Source: Peptoniphilaceae bacterium (GTDB lineage Bacteria; Bacillota; Clostridia; Tissierellales; Peptoniphilaceae). Taken from it: 48,301 nucleotides of DNA. Positions within the stretch are counted from its first letter, which is position 1. Each line of letters starts with the position of its first letter. Location of the stretch: positions 1 through 48,301 of the forward strand of contig JAQYEZ010000064.1 in NCBI GenBank assembly GCA_028723425.1, written 5' to 3'. Below are positions 32,108 through 40,747 of this stretch, piece after piece. The translations under genes were made by a program, and so were the position numbers. A model generated the notes under the pieces. That model saw only the letters and a list, made by a program, of their open reading frames with translations. It made no database searches and was not told the DNA's origin.

Positions 32108-32973
32108 TAGGAAAAATAATTAAAGCTCAAAAGGAAATTTATTATGTAGCAAATAATAATAGAGTTTACTTATCAAAAGCTAGAGGAGTCTTTAGGAAAA
32201 AAGGCCTAAAGCCCTTGGTTGGAGATAAGGTAGAAGTTGACATAATAGATGAGGATAAGGCTTATATAACAAATATACTTCCAAGGAAAAATGAAATAAA
32301 AAGACCAAATATTGCAAATGTTGACCAATTACTAGTTTTTGTTACAATAAATGATCCACCATTAAATCTTTTTAACCTAGACAAATACTTAGCCATGTGC
32401 CAATATATGGAAATGGAAGCTACAATCATACTATCAAAAATTGACAAGGCTGATAATCACCAAATAGATAAATTTGTAAATATCTATCAAAATTTAGCTT
32501 ATAAGGTTATAAGCCTTGATAATTACAACGATTTTCCAAAAGAAAAGATAATTAAAATCCTCCAAGGAAAAACATCGGCTGTAACTGGTGCATCTGGGGT
32601 TGGCAAGTCTACTTTTTTAAACAATTTAGTGGATATGGAAATTGAAATAGGTCCTATTTCACAAAAATTAAAAAGAGGTAAGAATACTACAAGGCATATA
32701 GAAATATTTATGATTGATGCACAAACAAGTGTTTTTGATACACCAGGCTTTGATTCTTTTGACTTGGATTTTTTGGAAGATGAGAATGATCTAAAATACT
32801 ATTTTAGGGAAATGAATGGCACTAAATGCAAATTTAACAACTGCAATCATATTAACGAACCCTCCTGTGAGGTAAAAGAAAAAGTAAAAAAGGGACTTAT
32901 AGCAAAGTCACGATATGAGAATTATTTACTTTTATTTCAACAATTAAAAGAAAGGAGAGAAAATAGATGGTAG
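32104..32973 (+). CDS. rsgA: ribosome small subunit GTPase A
   Basis: A 289-residue circularly permuted GTPase: N-terminal OB fold (1-65), G4-like LSKID, then G1 GASGVGKST, G2/T motif TTRHIE, G3 DTPGFDSF, and a C-terminal zinc finger CKFNNCNHINEPSC. It checks late 30S assembly. It sits between prkC and rpe as in most Firmicutes and overlaps rpe by seven bases. Confidence 0.96.
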   Translation: MIGKIIKAQKEIYYVANNNRVYLSKARGVFRKKGLKPLVGDKVEVDIIDEDKAYITNILPRKNEIKRPNIANVDQLLVFVTINDPPLNLFNLDKYLAMCQYMEMEATIILSKIDKADNHQIDKFVNIYQNLAYKVISLDNYNDFPKEKIIKILQGKTSAVTGASGVGKSTFLNNLVDMEIEIGPISQKLKRGKNTTRHIEIFMIDAQTSVFDTPGFDSFDLDFLEDENDLKYYFREMNGTKCKFNNCNHINEPSCEVKEKVKKGLIAKSRYENYLLLFQQLKERRENRW

Positions 32974-33623
32974 AATTAAGCCCTTCTGTACTTGCTTGTA
33001 ACTTTTCACACTTGCAAGAAGATTTAAATCAACTAAAAAATACTGATGTAAAGTATTTGCATCTTGATATAATGGATGGAATATTTGTACCAAATATATC
33101 ATTTGGCTTTGGAGTGATTAAAGATATAAGGCAAGCTAACAATTTTATTTTTGATACTCATCTGATGATAGAAGAACCTATAAGATATATAGATAAATTA
33201 AAAGAAGTAGGGGCAGATTTAGTAACAGTTCATTATGAAGCTTGTAAGGATTTAAAAGCTACTATAAACTATATCAAAGAAAAGAAGATGAAAGTAGGTC
33301 TTAGCTTAAAACCAAAAACTGATATAGAAAAGTTGTTTACTTATCTAAAAGATATAGACCTTGTTTTGGTTATGAGTGTAGAACCAGGCTTTGGTGGTCA
33401 ATCCTTTATGGATTCTAGTTTAGACAAAGTTAAAAAGCTTAGAAGATATATAGATGAAAATAAGACCAATACCCTAATAGAAATAGATGGGGGAATAAAA
33501 ACATCTAATCTAAAAAAAGTTGTAGATTATGGAGTTGATATAGTAGTCTCTGGCTCAGATATCTTTGGCAAAGATGATATTAAAAGTCAGGTTGATAAAT
33601 ACTATGAAATATTTAAAAGCTAA
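32967..33623 (+). CDS. rpe: ribulose-phosphate 3-epimerase
   Basis: A 218-residue TIM-barrel enzyme interconverting ribulose-5-phosphate and xylulose-5-phosphate. Motifs: LSPSVLACNFSHL, HLDIMDGIFVPNISFG, DTHLMIEEP, VMSVEPGFGGQSF and EIDGGI. AAAGGAGAG precedes the ATG. It is the last gene of the def-to-rpe run and is followed by a terminator. Confidence 0.97.
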   Translation: MVELSPSVLACNFSHLQEDLNQLKNTDVKYLHLDIMDGIFVPNISFGFGVIKDIRQANNFIFDTHLMIEEPIRYIDKLKEVGADLVTVHYEACKDLKATINYIKEKKMKVGLSLKPKTDIEKLFTYLKDIDLVLVMSVEPGFGGQSFMDSSLDKVKKLRRYIDENKTNTLIEIDGGIKTSNLKKVVDYGVDIVVSGSDIFGKDDIKSQVDKYYEIFKS

Positions 33624-33624
33624 G

Positions 33625-33671
33625 AAAAAGCTGTGAAGATAAATCCAAGTTGATTTATTTTCACAGCTTTT
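33625..33671 (+). terminator. terminator after rpe
   Basis: AAAAAGCTGTGAA (33625-33637) and TAAATC pair with GATTTA and TTTTCACAGCTTTT (ending 33671), giving a long, nearly perfect stem with a small internal bulge. The gap 33672-33900 beyond it is AT-rich and I see no gene in it. Confidence 0.85.
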
Positions 33672-33900
33672 CTAATTTGAGATTTATAAAAAGTTTTTTG
33701 CAAACTATTTCTTTGTTTTTATATGTTTTTATAAAAGGGCTATATAAAAATAGAAAAATTCTTTTTGATAAGTGCATTTTTATAAAGATAAAAATTATTT
33801 TTTTTGCTAGCTATAAAGCTTTAAATTTCAAGAGTTTTCAAGTGCTAAAAAAATAATCAAAAGTATTTTACTTTTTCTTATTATTATTTTCAATTTTTTG

Positions 33901-33930
33901 TTGACAAATAATATACAAATATAGTAATAT
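33901..33930 (+). promoter_or_regulatory. promoter of the purine permease operon
   Basis: TTGACA (33901-33906), an 18-bp spacer and TAATAT (33925-33930). It would give a leader of about 210 bases that includes the riboswitch-like fold. Confidence 0.65.
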
Positions 33931-33975
33931 ATTACATAACAAAGGAAAACGTTAATAAAGATTTCCGTAATAAAT

Positions 33976-34045
33976 AAAGATTTATATAAGCCCACATAAA
34001 GGGTGGGCGTTTCTATTGACTACCTATAGTCTAACTATAAATTTT
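33976..34045 (+). promoter_or_regulatory. guanine-class purine riboswitch aptamer (variant)
   Basis: P1 pairs AAAGATTTATA (33976-33986) with TATAAATTTT (34036-34045). P2 is GCCCAC/GTGGGC (33990-33995/34003-34008) with loop ATAAAGG. The invariant J2/3 GTTTCTA is at 34009-34015. P3 is GACTA/TAGTC (34018-34022/34027-34031) with loop CCTA. J3/1 reads AACTAT, with C in the ligand-pairing position, which predicts guanine or hypoxanthine rather than adenine. L2 GG and L3 CC, which kiss in this class, are both kept, but L3 is shorter than the usual seven bases. Downstream, CTACACG/CGTGTAG and TACCTA/TAGGTA followed by TTTTTT (about 34045-34120) could be the expression platform. The purine permease and guanine deaminase genes that follow support the call. 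Confidence 0.7.
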
Positions 34046-34149
34046 ACCTACACGTTTTATGCCTGTATCTCTGTAGTTTTTATCGTGTAGCTTAATTTGT
34101 TTGTTAGGATAGGTATTTTTTATTGCGTTTTTCTAAAAAGGAGGAAAAT

Positions 34150-35586
34150 ATGAAAAAAGATAATATTGCTAAAAAACAACAGGGGTTTTTTGAAAGGTAT
34201 TTTGAACTTGCTAAATATGGAACTAATGTAAAAACAGAAATTTTAGCAGGAATCACTACTTTCATTACAGTAGCCTATATACTAATAATAATACCCCTAA
34301 CCGTATCCGAACCATTTGTAATTATGGGAAATGAGCCTTTGGCAAATCAAATTTCAAATGGTGTATTTATTGCTACTTGTATAGGGGCATTTATAGGAAC
34401 TATGCTAGTTGCTCTTTATGCAAAGCTTCCCTTTGCTCAAGCACCTGGTATGGGACTGAGTGCATTTTTTGCATATACAGTTATTCTAGCTATGGGCTAT
34501 ACATATTCCCAAGCCTTGGTCATAGTCTTTTTATCAGGAGCCTTATTTATCATAATTACAGCAATTGGTTTAAGAGAGGCTATAATTAGAGCTATTCCAG
34601 ATTCTATAAAGGCAGCTATGACTCCAGGTATTGGTCTTTTTATTAGCATTATTGGTTTAAAAAGTGCTAATATAGTTGTAGATAATCCGGCTACCTTGGT
34701 ATCTATGATTGATTTTTCTCAATGGAGAAACCCAGAATTTGACACAAGCTTGATAATGTCAGCAAGCCTTGCCTTATTATGTCTTATAATTATTGGCGTG
34801 TTAAATGCAAAAAAAGTAAAGGGTGCAATTTTAATTGGAATAGTTGTTTCAACTATCATAGGTATTCCTATGGGAGTTACTCATCTTGACACTTTCGATT
34901 TAAACTTGGCTGTAAAATTTAATGACTTCTTTAAAGTTTCCTTTATGGATTTGGACTTTGCAGGATTATTTGCTTCAGAAAATTTAGCTAATAATATATT
35001 TACAGTCTTTATGCTAGTGCTTAGTTTTTCACTAGTTAATATGTTTGATTCTCTTGGAACACTTTTGGGAGCAGCCAAACAAGCTAAGATGATGGATGAA
35101 AAAGGTGAAGTAAGAAATATGAAACAAGCTTTGATGTCAGATGCTATATCTACTTTAACAGGAGCCTTAGTAGGAAGTCCTACTGTTACAACTCTTGTAG
35201 AATCTAGTGCAGGTATTGCTGAGGGAGGTAGAACTGGACTTACAGCCTTAACAACAGCTATTTTATTTTTGGCTGCAATTATCTTTGCTCCATTTGTTAG
35301 TATTATTCCAGCAGCAGCTACAGCACCAGCTCTTATTTATGTAGGTGTGCTAATGCTTTCTAATATTAAAGATGTTGATTTTGACGATATTACAAATGCT
35401 ATTCCAGCATTTATAACAATTACATTTATGCCATTTACTTATTCTATAGCAAATGGTATAGCCATGGGTTTAATTAGTTTCTGTTTACTAAAAGTATTTA
35501 CTGGAAAAACTAAAGAAATAAAACCACTTACAGCTATAGTTTCCATAGTATTTGCTCTACGTTACTTCTTAATTACCCTAGGATAA
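34150..35586 (+). CDS. NCS2 family purine permease (hypoxanthine/guanine type)
   Basis: The 478-residue membrane protein has about 12-14 helices and the NCS2/AzgA-like signatures EILAGITTFITVAYI, APGMGLSAFFAYTV, MTPGIGLFISIIGL, FDSLGTLLGAAKQ and VGSPTVTTLVESSAGIAEGG. Such proteins import hypoxanthine, guanine or adenine with protons. AAGGAGG precedes ATG 34150; an upstream ATG at 34123 lies in the leader and has no ribosome site. Control by the riboswitch and linkage to guanine deaminase point to guanine or hypoxanthine as substrate. Confidence 0.93.
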   Translation: MKKDNIAKKQQGFFERYFELAKYGTNVKTEILAGITTFITVAYILIIIPLTVSEPFVIMGNEPLANQISNGVFIATCIGAFIGTMLVALYAKLPFAQAPGMGLSAFFAYTVILAMGYTYSQALVIVFLSGALFIIITAIGLREAIIRAIPDSIKAAMTPGIGLFISIIGLKSANIVVDNPATLVSMIDFSQWRNPEFDTSLIMSASLALLCLIIIGVLNAKKVKGAILIGIVVSTIIGIPMGVTHLDTFDLNLAVKFNDFFKVSFMDLDFAGLFASENLANNIFTVFMLVLSFSLVNMFDSLGTLLGAAKQAKMMDEKGEVRNMKQALMSDAISTLTGALVGSPTVTTLVESSAGIAEGGRTGLTALTTAILFLAAIIFAPFVSIIPAAATAPALIYVGVLMLSNIKDVDFDDITNAIPAFITITFMPFTYSIANGIAMGLISFCLLKVFTGKTKEIKPLTAIVSIVFALRYFLITLG

Positions 35587-35603
35587 ATAGGAAAGGTGAT
35601 TTT

Positions 35604-36875
35604 GTGAAAAATTCATTTATAATTAAAGCTGATATTTGTTATAGTAAAAATTCAAAAGAGATAAAAACTTATAAAGACTCTTATCTTGTTTGCCAAGATG
35701 GATATTCCAAGGGAGTATTTAAAGAAATTCCCGATATATATAAATCTTTAGAAGTTTATGATTACAGTGGGAATTTAGTTTTGCCAGGTCTTATTGATCT
35801 TCATGTCCATGCCCCTCAATATAAATATAGGGGTTTGGGTTTGGATCTTGAACTTTTAGAGTGGCTTGATACTTATACTTTTCCTGAAGAGGCTAAGTAT
35901 AGTGATCTAAATTATGCTAAAGATGCTTATGAGAAATTTGTAGAAGATTTAAGAGATAGCTCTACAACCAGAGCAGCAATTTTTTCTACTCTCCATGTTG
36001 AAAGTACTATTTTACTAATGGATATGCTAGAAAAATCTGGACTTATAACATATGTTGGTAAGGTTAATATGGACAGAAATGGTGCTGATAATTTAGAAGA
36101 GAAGTCTTTTGATGAAAGTTCAGAAAATACACTAGAATGGCTTAAAAAAATCGATGGACTTTATGAGAGGACTTTTCCAATAATTACACCAAGATTTATC
36201 CCATCTTGTAGTGACAAACTTATGGAAAATCTATCAAAGATAAGAAAAGAATACAATCTTGCTATACAATCGCACTTATCAGAAAATCAAAACGAGATAG
36301 CTTGGGTAAAAGAACTTTGTCCTGAATCTAAGTTTTACGGAGATGCTTACGATAGATTTGGTTTATTTGGCGGGGACTATAAGGCTATTATGGCCCATTG
36401 TGTATGGTCAAACGATGAAGAAAGAGAATTGTTGAAAAAAAACAAGGTCTTTATAGCTCACTGCCCAAATTCAAATATGAATTTATCTTCAGGTATAGCA
36501 CCTGTTAGAAAATATCTGGATGAAGGTCAAAATATAGGTCTTGGTTCAGATGTTGCAGGAGGAATACATCTTTCAATTTTCAAACAAATTTCAGATGCTA
36601 TCCAAGTATCAAAACTTTACTGGAGGCTTGTTGATCAAACATGTAAGCCACTTTCTATAGAAGAAGGCTTTTATCTAGGAAGTCTTGGTGGCGGTAAATT
36701 TTTTGGAAAAGTTGGTTCTTTTGAAAAAGACTATGAGTTTGATGCTATAGTTTTAGATCAAACAGCTTGGTCTTGTGAAAACTTAAACATCCGCCAAAAA
36801 TTAGAAAGAGCTATATATATGTCTTGTGATAAAGATGTAATCCATAAATTTGTAAGGGGAAGAAAGATATTTTAA
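35604..36875 (+). CDS. guaD: guanine deaminase
   Basis: A 423-residue amidohydrolase converting guanine to xanthine and ammonia. The guanine-deaminase form of the zinc motif, HVHAPQY, is near residue 68. Other metal or catalytic positions are visible in IQSHLSENQ, MAHCVW and LGSDVAGG. The start is GTG 35604 with GGAAAGGTG upstream, 17 bases after the permease stop, so uptake and breakdown are one operon under the riboswitch-like leader. Confidence 0.93.
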   Translation: MKNSFIIKADICYSKNSKEIKTYKDSYLVCQDGYSKGVFKEIPDIYKSLEVYDYSGNLVLPGLIDLHVHAPQYKYRGLGLDLELLEWLDTYTFPEEAKYSDLNYAKDAYEKFVEDLRDSSTTRAAIFSTLHVESTILLMDMLEKSGLITYVGKVNMDRNGADNLEEKSFDESSENTLEWLKKIDGLYERTFPIITPRFIPSCSDKLMENLSKIRKEYNLAIQSHLSENQNEIAWVKELCPESKFYGDAYDRFGLFGGDYKAIMAHCVWSNDEERELLKKNKVFIAHCPNSNMNLSSGIAPVRKYLDEGQNIGLGSDVAGGIHLSIFKQISDAIQVSKLYWRLVDQTCKPLSIEEGFYLGSLGGGKFFGKVGSFEKDYEFDAIVLDQTAWSCENLNIRQKLERAIYMSCDKDVIHKFVRGRKIF

Positions 36876-36890
36876 ATAATATGAAAAGAG

Positions 36891-36939
36891 AAAAAACGAG
36901 ACTAAGAGTAAAGCTAATTTACTACGAGTCTCGTTTTTT
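36891..36939. terminator. bidirectional terminator between guaD and rpmB
   Basis: AAAAAACGAGACT (36891-36903) pairs with AGTCTCGTTTTTT (36927-36939), with an inner AGTAAA/TTTACT stem. The T runs on both strands would end guaD from the left and rpmB from the right. Confidence 0.9.
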
Positions 36940-36980
36940 AGGTAAAAAATAAGGCGATTTACATCACCTTTCAATTTTTA

Positions 36981-37169
36981 TTAAGCTTTTGTTACTTTTC
37001 CGCTCTTTAGACAATTTGTACAAACATTGATTGTTTTAGGAGTTCCGTCAACGATAGCTCTAACTTTATGAACATTTGCTTTAAAGCTTCTATTTAATCT
37101 TCTATGTGAGAAAGTAACGCTGTTACCGAATTTTGTACCTTTTCCACAGATATCACATGATTTTGCCAT
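36981..37169 (-). CDS. rpmB: 50S ribosomal protein L28
   Basis: A 62-residue L28 with KSCDICGKGTKFGNSVTFSH at the N-terminus, the NRSFKANVHKVRA core and a second CTNC pair, so the zinc-binding form. AGGAGGTG precedes the ATG on the minus strand. It is a single-gene unit, opposite in direction to its neighbours. Confidence 0.96.
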   Translation of the reverse strand: MAKSCDICGKGTKFGNSVTFSHRRLNRSFKANVHKVRAIVDGTPKTINVCTNCLKSGKVTKA

Positions 37170-37202
37170 ATTACACCTCCTAGTTCATGATTAATCTAAA
37201 TT

Positions 37203-37231
37203 ATTTTACCAAATTTTACAAAAATTTACAA
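37203..37231 (-). promoter_or_regulatory. possible rpmB promoter
   Basis: On the minus strand TTGTAA (plus 37226-37231), a 17-bp spacer and TAAAAT (plus 37203-37208) lie about 35 bases before the rpmB ATG. The region is so AT-rich that chance matches are easy. Confidence 0.35.
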
Positions 37232-37341
37232 ATTTTTATAATAAAATCTAAAATTTTAGGCAAAGCAAAGGCGATAAAATAGAGTATAGTATTATAGGTT
37301 ATGTAGATAAAAAGATTACTTATCTCACGCTAGGAGGTAAT

Positions 37342-38244
37342 ATGGATTATAAATCTTTGTATAAAGATAAGAATTTTGGAAAAACTTTATATAATGAACC
37401 TTTAAAAAATCATACAAATTTTGGTATTGGTGGGCCGGCAGATGTTTTTATCCTTCCAAGAAACCAAAAGCAGTTGGTGGAACTTTTAAGGTTTAATGCT
37501 GAAAATGGGATTAAGAGTACAGTTATAGGCAATGGGACCAATCTTTTGATTACAGATAAGGGAATCAGGGGCTGCCTTATTTGTTTGGCAGATAACTACG
37601 ATGAAATTAAGGTTGTAAATAATAAAATTACAGTCACTAGTGGTACTAGTTTTTCTAAAGTTTCAAAGGTTTCTTTTGAAAATTCTCTTACAGGCATGGA
37701 AGAAATCTCTGGCATACCAGGAACTATAGGAGGGGCTGTAGCAATGAATGCAGGAGCTTATGGTGGAGAGATTAAGGATGTTGTAGAAAGTGTTACAACT
37801 ATTGATAAAAAAGGAAATATCAAAGTTTATTCTAATAATGAAATGCACTTTTCTTATAGGCATTCCAGAGTTTTCGAAGAAGATTTAATTGTATCTTCTG
37901 TACTCTTAAATTTAAAAATTGCCAATAAGGATGAAATAATGGCTAAATATAAAGACTACACCACTAGAAGGCGTACAAAACAACCATTGGACAAAAAATC
38001 TGCTGGTTCAACTTTTAAAAGACCTCAAGGATCTTATGCTTCAAAACTTATTGATGAATGTGGACTAAGAGGTTTTTCTATAGGTGATTGTCAAGTATCA
38101 GAAAAGCATTGTGGTTTTATTATTAATAATGGAAATGCAACTTGTGAACAGATGCTAAGTTTTATAGAAAAAGTAGCCAGTATTGTTTATGAAAAGACAG
38201 GATTTAAACTAGAAAGAGAAGTAAAACTTATAGGAGAGATTTAA
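37342..38244 (+). CDS. murB: UDP-N-acetylenolpyruvoylglucosamine reductase
   Basis: The 300-residue FAD enzyme completes UDP-MurNAc synthesis. FAD-site motifs NFGIGGPAD, GNGTNLL and SGIPGTIGGAVAMNAGAYGGE, then YRHSRF, the catalytic-Ser segment SAGSTFKRP and the C-terminal Glu in LEREVKLIGEI mark the type II form. AGGAGGTAAT precedes the ATG. It leads a murB-rapZ-whiA run and overlaps rapZ by one base. Confidence 0.96.
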   Translation: MDYKSLYKDKNFGKTLYNEPLKNHTNFGIGGPADVFILPRNQKQLVELLRFNAENGIKSTVIGNGTNLLITDKGIRGCLICLADNYDEIKVVNNKITVTSGTSFSKVSKVSFENSLTGMEEISGIPGTIGGAVAMNAGAYGGEIKDVVESVTTIDKKGNIKVYSNNEMHFSYRHSRVFEEDLIVSSVLLNLKIANKDEIMAKYKDYTTRRRTKQPLDKKSAGSTFKRPQGSYASKLIDECGLRGFSIGDCQVSEKHCGFIINNGNATCEQMLSFIEKVASIVYEKTGFKLEREVKLIGEI

Positions 38245-39092
38245 TGAAATTACAAATCATAACAGGCCTGAGTGGATCTGGTAAGACTACTGCTTTAAAA
38301 ATTTATGAAGACTTAGGTTATTATGCCATGGACAATGTTCCAGTTTATTTGATTGAAAAGTTTATTGATTTGAATAAAAGCCAAAAAAATCCTATAGAAA
38401 AAATGGCTGTTGTGGTTGATTTTAGGTCTATAGAAATTGATGCTAATCTAGATTTTTCATTAAAAAATCTAAAAAAAGTTAATGAAGATACAAAAATTAT
38501 GTATCTTTATGCTTCAGATGAAGTAATTCTAAAAAGATATAATGAGTTAAGACGTCCTCACCCTTTGGGAGCCTTTGGAGATGTAAAAGATGGCATAAAA
38601 AAGGAAAGAAAACTTTTAAGGTCATTAAAAGATATTTCTGATCAACTAATTGATACATCTAATTATAATAACTCTGATTTAAGAAAGATTATTGTTGATA
38701 GCGGAAATTCAAAGGATATTTTTGTGGTTAATTTGTTTTCTTTTGGCTACAAAAATGGAGTTAATAATGATTTTGATATAGTTTTTGATATGCGCTTTGT
38801 TCCAAATCCATTTTACATTCCAAAATTAAAACATTTAAATGGAACGGATCAAGAATTGAAAGATTATCTGGATAAGTTTGATATTATCCATGATTTTAAG
38901 GATCGTGTCTATATGCTTTTAAAAGAATTGATTCCTAATTATATTGCCCAAGGCAAAAACTCTTTGACGATAGCTTTTGGCTGTACTGGAGGTAAGCACA
39001 GGTCGGTTTACATGTGTGAGAGGATGTATGAAAAAATGAAAAATGATGACTATATATTAGTAAAAAAACATAGGGATAAGGATAAGTGGTAA
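38244..39092 (+). CDS. rapZ: RNase adapter/nucleotide-binding protein RapZ (YvcJ)
   Basis: A 282-residue protein with Walker A GLSGSGKT (8-15), DMRFVPNPFY, and the C-terminal domain AFGCTGGKHRSVYMCE, both diagnostic. It binds nucleotides and, in E. coli, controls glucosamine-6-phosphate synthase mRNA, tying it to cell-wall precursor supply from murB. The gene order rapZ-yvcK-whiA is nearly fixed in Gram-positives, but here yvcK is replaced by a phosphatase gene. Confidence 0.95.
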   Translation: MKLQIITGLSGSGKTTALKIYEDLGYYAMDNVPVYLIEKFIDLNKSQKNPIEKMAVVVDFRSIEIDANLDFSLKNLKKVNEDTKIMYLYASDEVILKRYNELRRPHPLGAFGDVKDGIKKERKLLRSLKDISDQLIDTSNYNNSDLRKIIVDSGNSKDIFVVNLFSFGYKNGVNNDFDIVFDMRFVPNPFYIPKLKHLNGTDQELKDYLDKFDIIHDFKDRVYMLLKELIPNYIAQGKNSLTIAFGCTGGKHRSVYMCERMYEKMKNDDYILVKKHRDKDKW

Positions 39093-39096
39093 AAAT

Positions 39097-39810
39097 ATGA
39101 CTTTTTTTAAAAGAATACCTTTTGAAACAATAGACAATTTTAGAGATCTTGGTGGTGTTGCTACCAAGGATGGCAAGTCGGTTAAGTGGGGGAAAATTTA
39201 TAGGTCTAGCAATATGAACTTGATTTCTGATAATGATATAGCAAAAATGAAAGATTTAAAAATTTCCACTGTGATTGATTTAAGGCGTGATTTTGAAGTT
39301 GAAGAATTATACAAAAATATAGATAAGGTTAAAAATAATTTTGATTATTATCAGGTTTCATTGGCAAATAGGAACTTTGGTAGTGAAGAGATACAAGAGA
39401 TTATTGAAGGTAAAATTTCTGTTGGTAAAACTTACAGAGATCTTATAGATAATCATAGGGCAGTAAAAAAGATTTTAGAGTTAATAATTTATTCAGATGG
39501 AGCCGTGATTTTCCATTGCCAAGAAGGCAAGGATAGAACAGGAATTATTGCTATGATTCTTTATGGACTTTTAAATGTTGACAAAATAGATATTATAGCA
39601 GATTATGAAATTTCTTCAGCCTATCTTGGCTATGTTAATAAATATGATCAAGAAGACGATTTTTCAGTTTTTAGGATAACTAATCCTTACTATATGAAGG
39701 AAGCTTATGCTTATGTAATAGATAAATATAATACTTTTGAAAACTATATTAAAGTCATAAAACTTGATTTGAGTCTTTTGGATAAATTAAGAGAAAAAAT
39801 GCTTGATTAA
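39097..39810 (+). CDS. tyrosine/dual-specificity protein phosphatase
   Basis: A 237-residue member of the Y_phosphatase3 family: FRDLGGVATKDGK start, VIDLRRDFEVEE, and the P-loop HCQEGKDRTG near residue 147 with the nucleophilic Cys and Arg of C-x5-R. Such enzymes act on phosphotyrosine or phosphoinositides. It lies between rapZ and whiA where yvcK is normal, four bases after rapZ and in the same direction. Its target is unknown. Confidence 0.88.
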   Translation: MTFFKRIPFETIDNFRDLGGVATKDGKSVKWGKIYRSSNMNLISDNDIAKMKDLKISTVIDLRRDFEVEELYKNIDKVKNNFDYYQVSLANRNFGSEEIQEIIEGKISVGKTYRDLIDNHRAVKKILELIIYSDGAVIFHCQEGKDRTGIIAMILYGLLNVDKIDIIADYEISSAYLGYVNKYDQEDDFSVFRITNPYYMKEAYAYVIDKYNTFENYIKVIKLDLSLLDKLREKMLD

Positions 39811-39821
39811 AGAGGGCTAGG

Positions 39822-40733
39822 ATGTCTTTTTCTAAAAGATGCAAAAAAGAAGTATTAAAAAATGAAACAAATGATAAGTTTGTTGAGGCTGAATTAGTTT
39901 GTTACCTATATTTTGTAGGAAGTGTTAGGATTTATAACAATAAATATCAAATTGTTTTTAAAACTACAGAAAATAACGAAGCAAGAGCTATTTATAAGCT
40001 TATCAAAAGATTATACAAGTATTCTCCTGCCATTGGAATCCAAAAAAAACAGAAATTTTCATCTGATAGAAATTTTAATGTAATAATTGAAGATGAGAAT
40101 ATTGCCTTTAAAATTTTGTCTTTGAGAGATAAGTACCAATTTGAAGATCATGATAAGCTAATAAAAACTTTTAAAAATATTAGTCAAAGAAAGATTTTCC
40201 TCAAGGTAGCCTTTATCCTAAAAGGCTCTATTAATGATCCTAATAGGGGCTATAATCTGGAAATCTATGGTAATAAAGAAGAAGCAGAACTTGTTAAAGA
40301 CTTTATGGATTTTTTTAATTTAAATCCTAAGATAAATATTAGAAGAGATGATCATGTAGTTTATCTTAAAGATTCAGATAAAATTTCGGACTTTTTAGCT
40401 CTTATTGGTGCAAATAGATCTTTGTTGGATTTGGAAAATGTAAAGGCTATGAAGTCTTTGCGCAATGAAGTAAATAGAAAGACAAACTTTGACTATGCCA
40501 ATATAAATAGAACTGTAAATGCATCAATTAGGCAAGTTGAAGCTATAAATCATGTCAAAAAAGCGGGAAAGTTTGATCAACTTTCTTATGATTTAAAAGA
40601 AATTGCAGAGCTTAGACTTAAAAATCCCCACATGTCTTTAGAAGAATTAGGAGAGCTTCTTAATCCTCCTCTTTCTAAGGCAAAGGTAAATTACAGATTA
40701 CAAAAGTTTATAAAGATGGCAGAAGACTTATAA
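39822..40733 (+). CDS. whiA: DNA-binding protein WhiA
   Basis: The 303-residue protein has an N-terminal LAGLIDADG-like fold without nuclease residues (about 20-200) and a C-terminal helix-turn-helix (ISE-type ELRLKNPHMSLEELGELLNP, then LSKAKVNYRLQK). It regulates division and development in Gram-positives. GAGGGCTAGG precedes the ATG. Confidence 0.93.
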   Translation: MSFSKRCKKEVLKNETNDKFVEAELVCYLYFVGSVRIYNNKYQIVFKTTENNEARAIYKLIKRLYKYSPAIGIQKKQKFSSDRNFNVIIEDENIAFKILSLRDKYQFEDHDKLIKTFKNISQRKIFLKVAFILKGSINDPNRGYNLEIYGNKEEAELVKDFMDFFNLNPKINIRRDDHVVYLKDSDKISDFLALIGANRSLLDLENVKAMKSLRNEVNRKTNFDYANINRTVNASIRQVEAINHVKKAGKFDQLSYDLKEIAELRLKNPHMSLEELGELLNPPLSKAKVNYRLQKFIKMAEDL

Positions 40734-40747
40734 GTTAGGATAAGAAT

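Noticed and set aside
33650-33856. 68-residue open frame between rpe and the purine permease
   Set aside because: It begins inside the rpe terminator stem, has no ribosome site and encodes low-complexity Phe/Ile/Lys sequence typical of AT-rich noncoding DNA.
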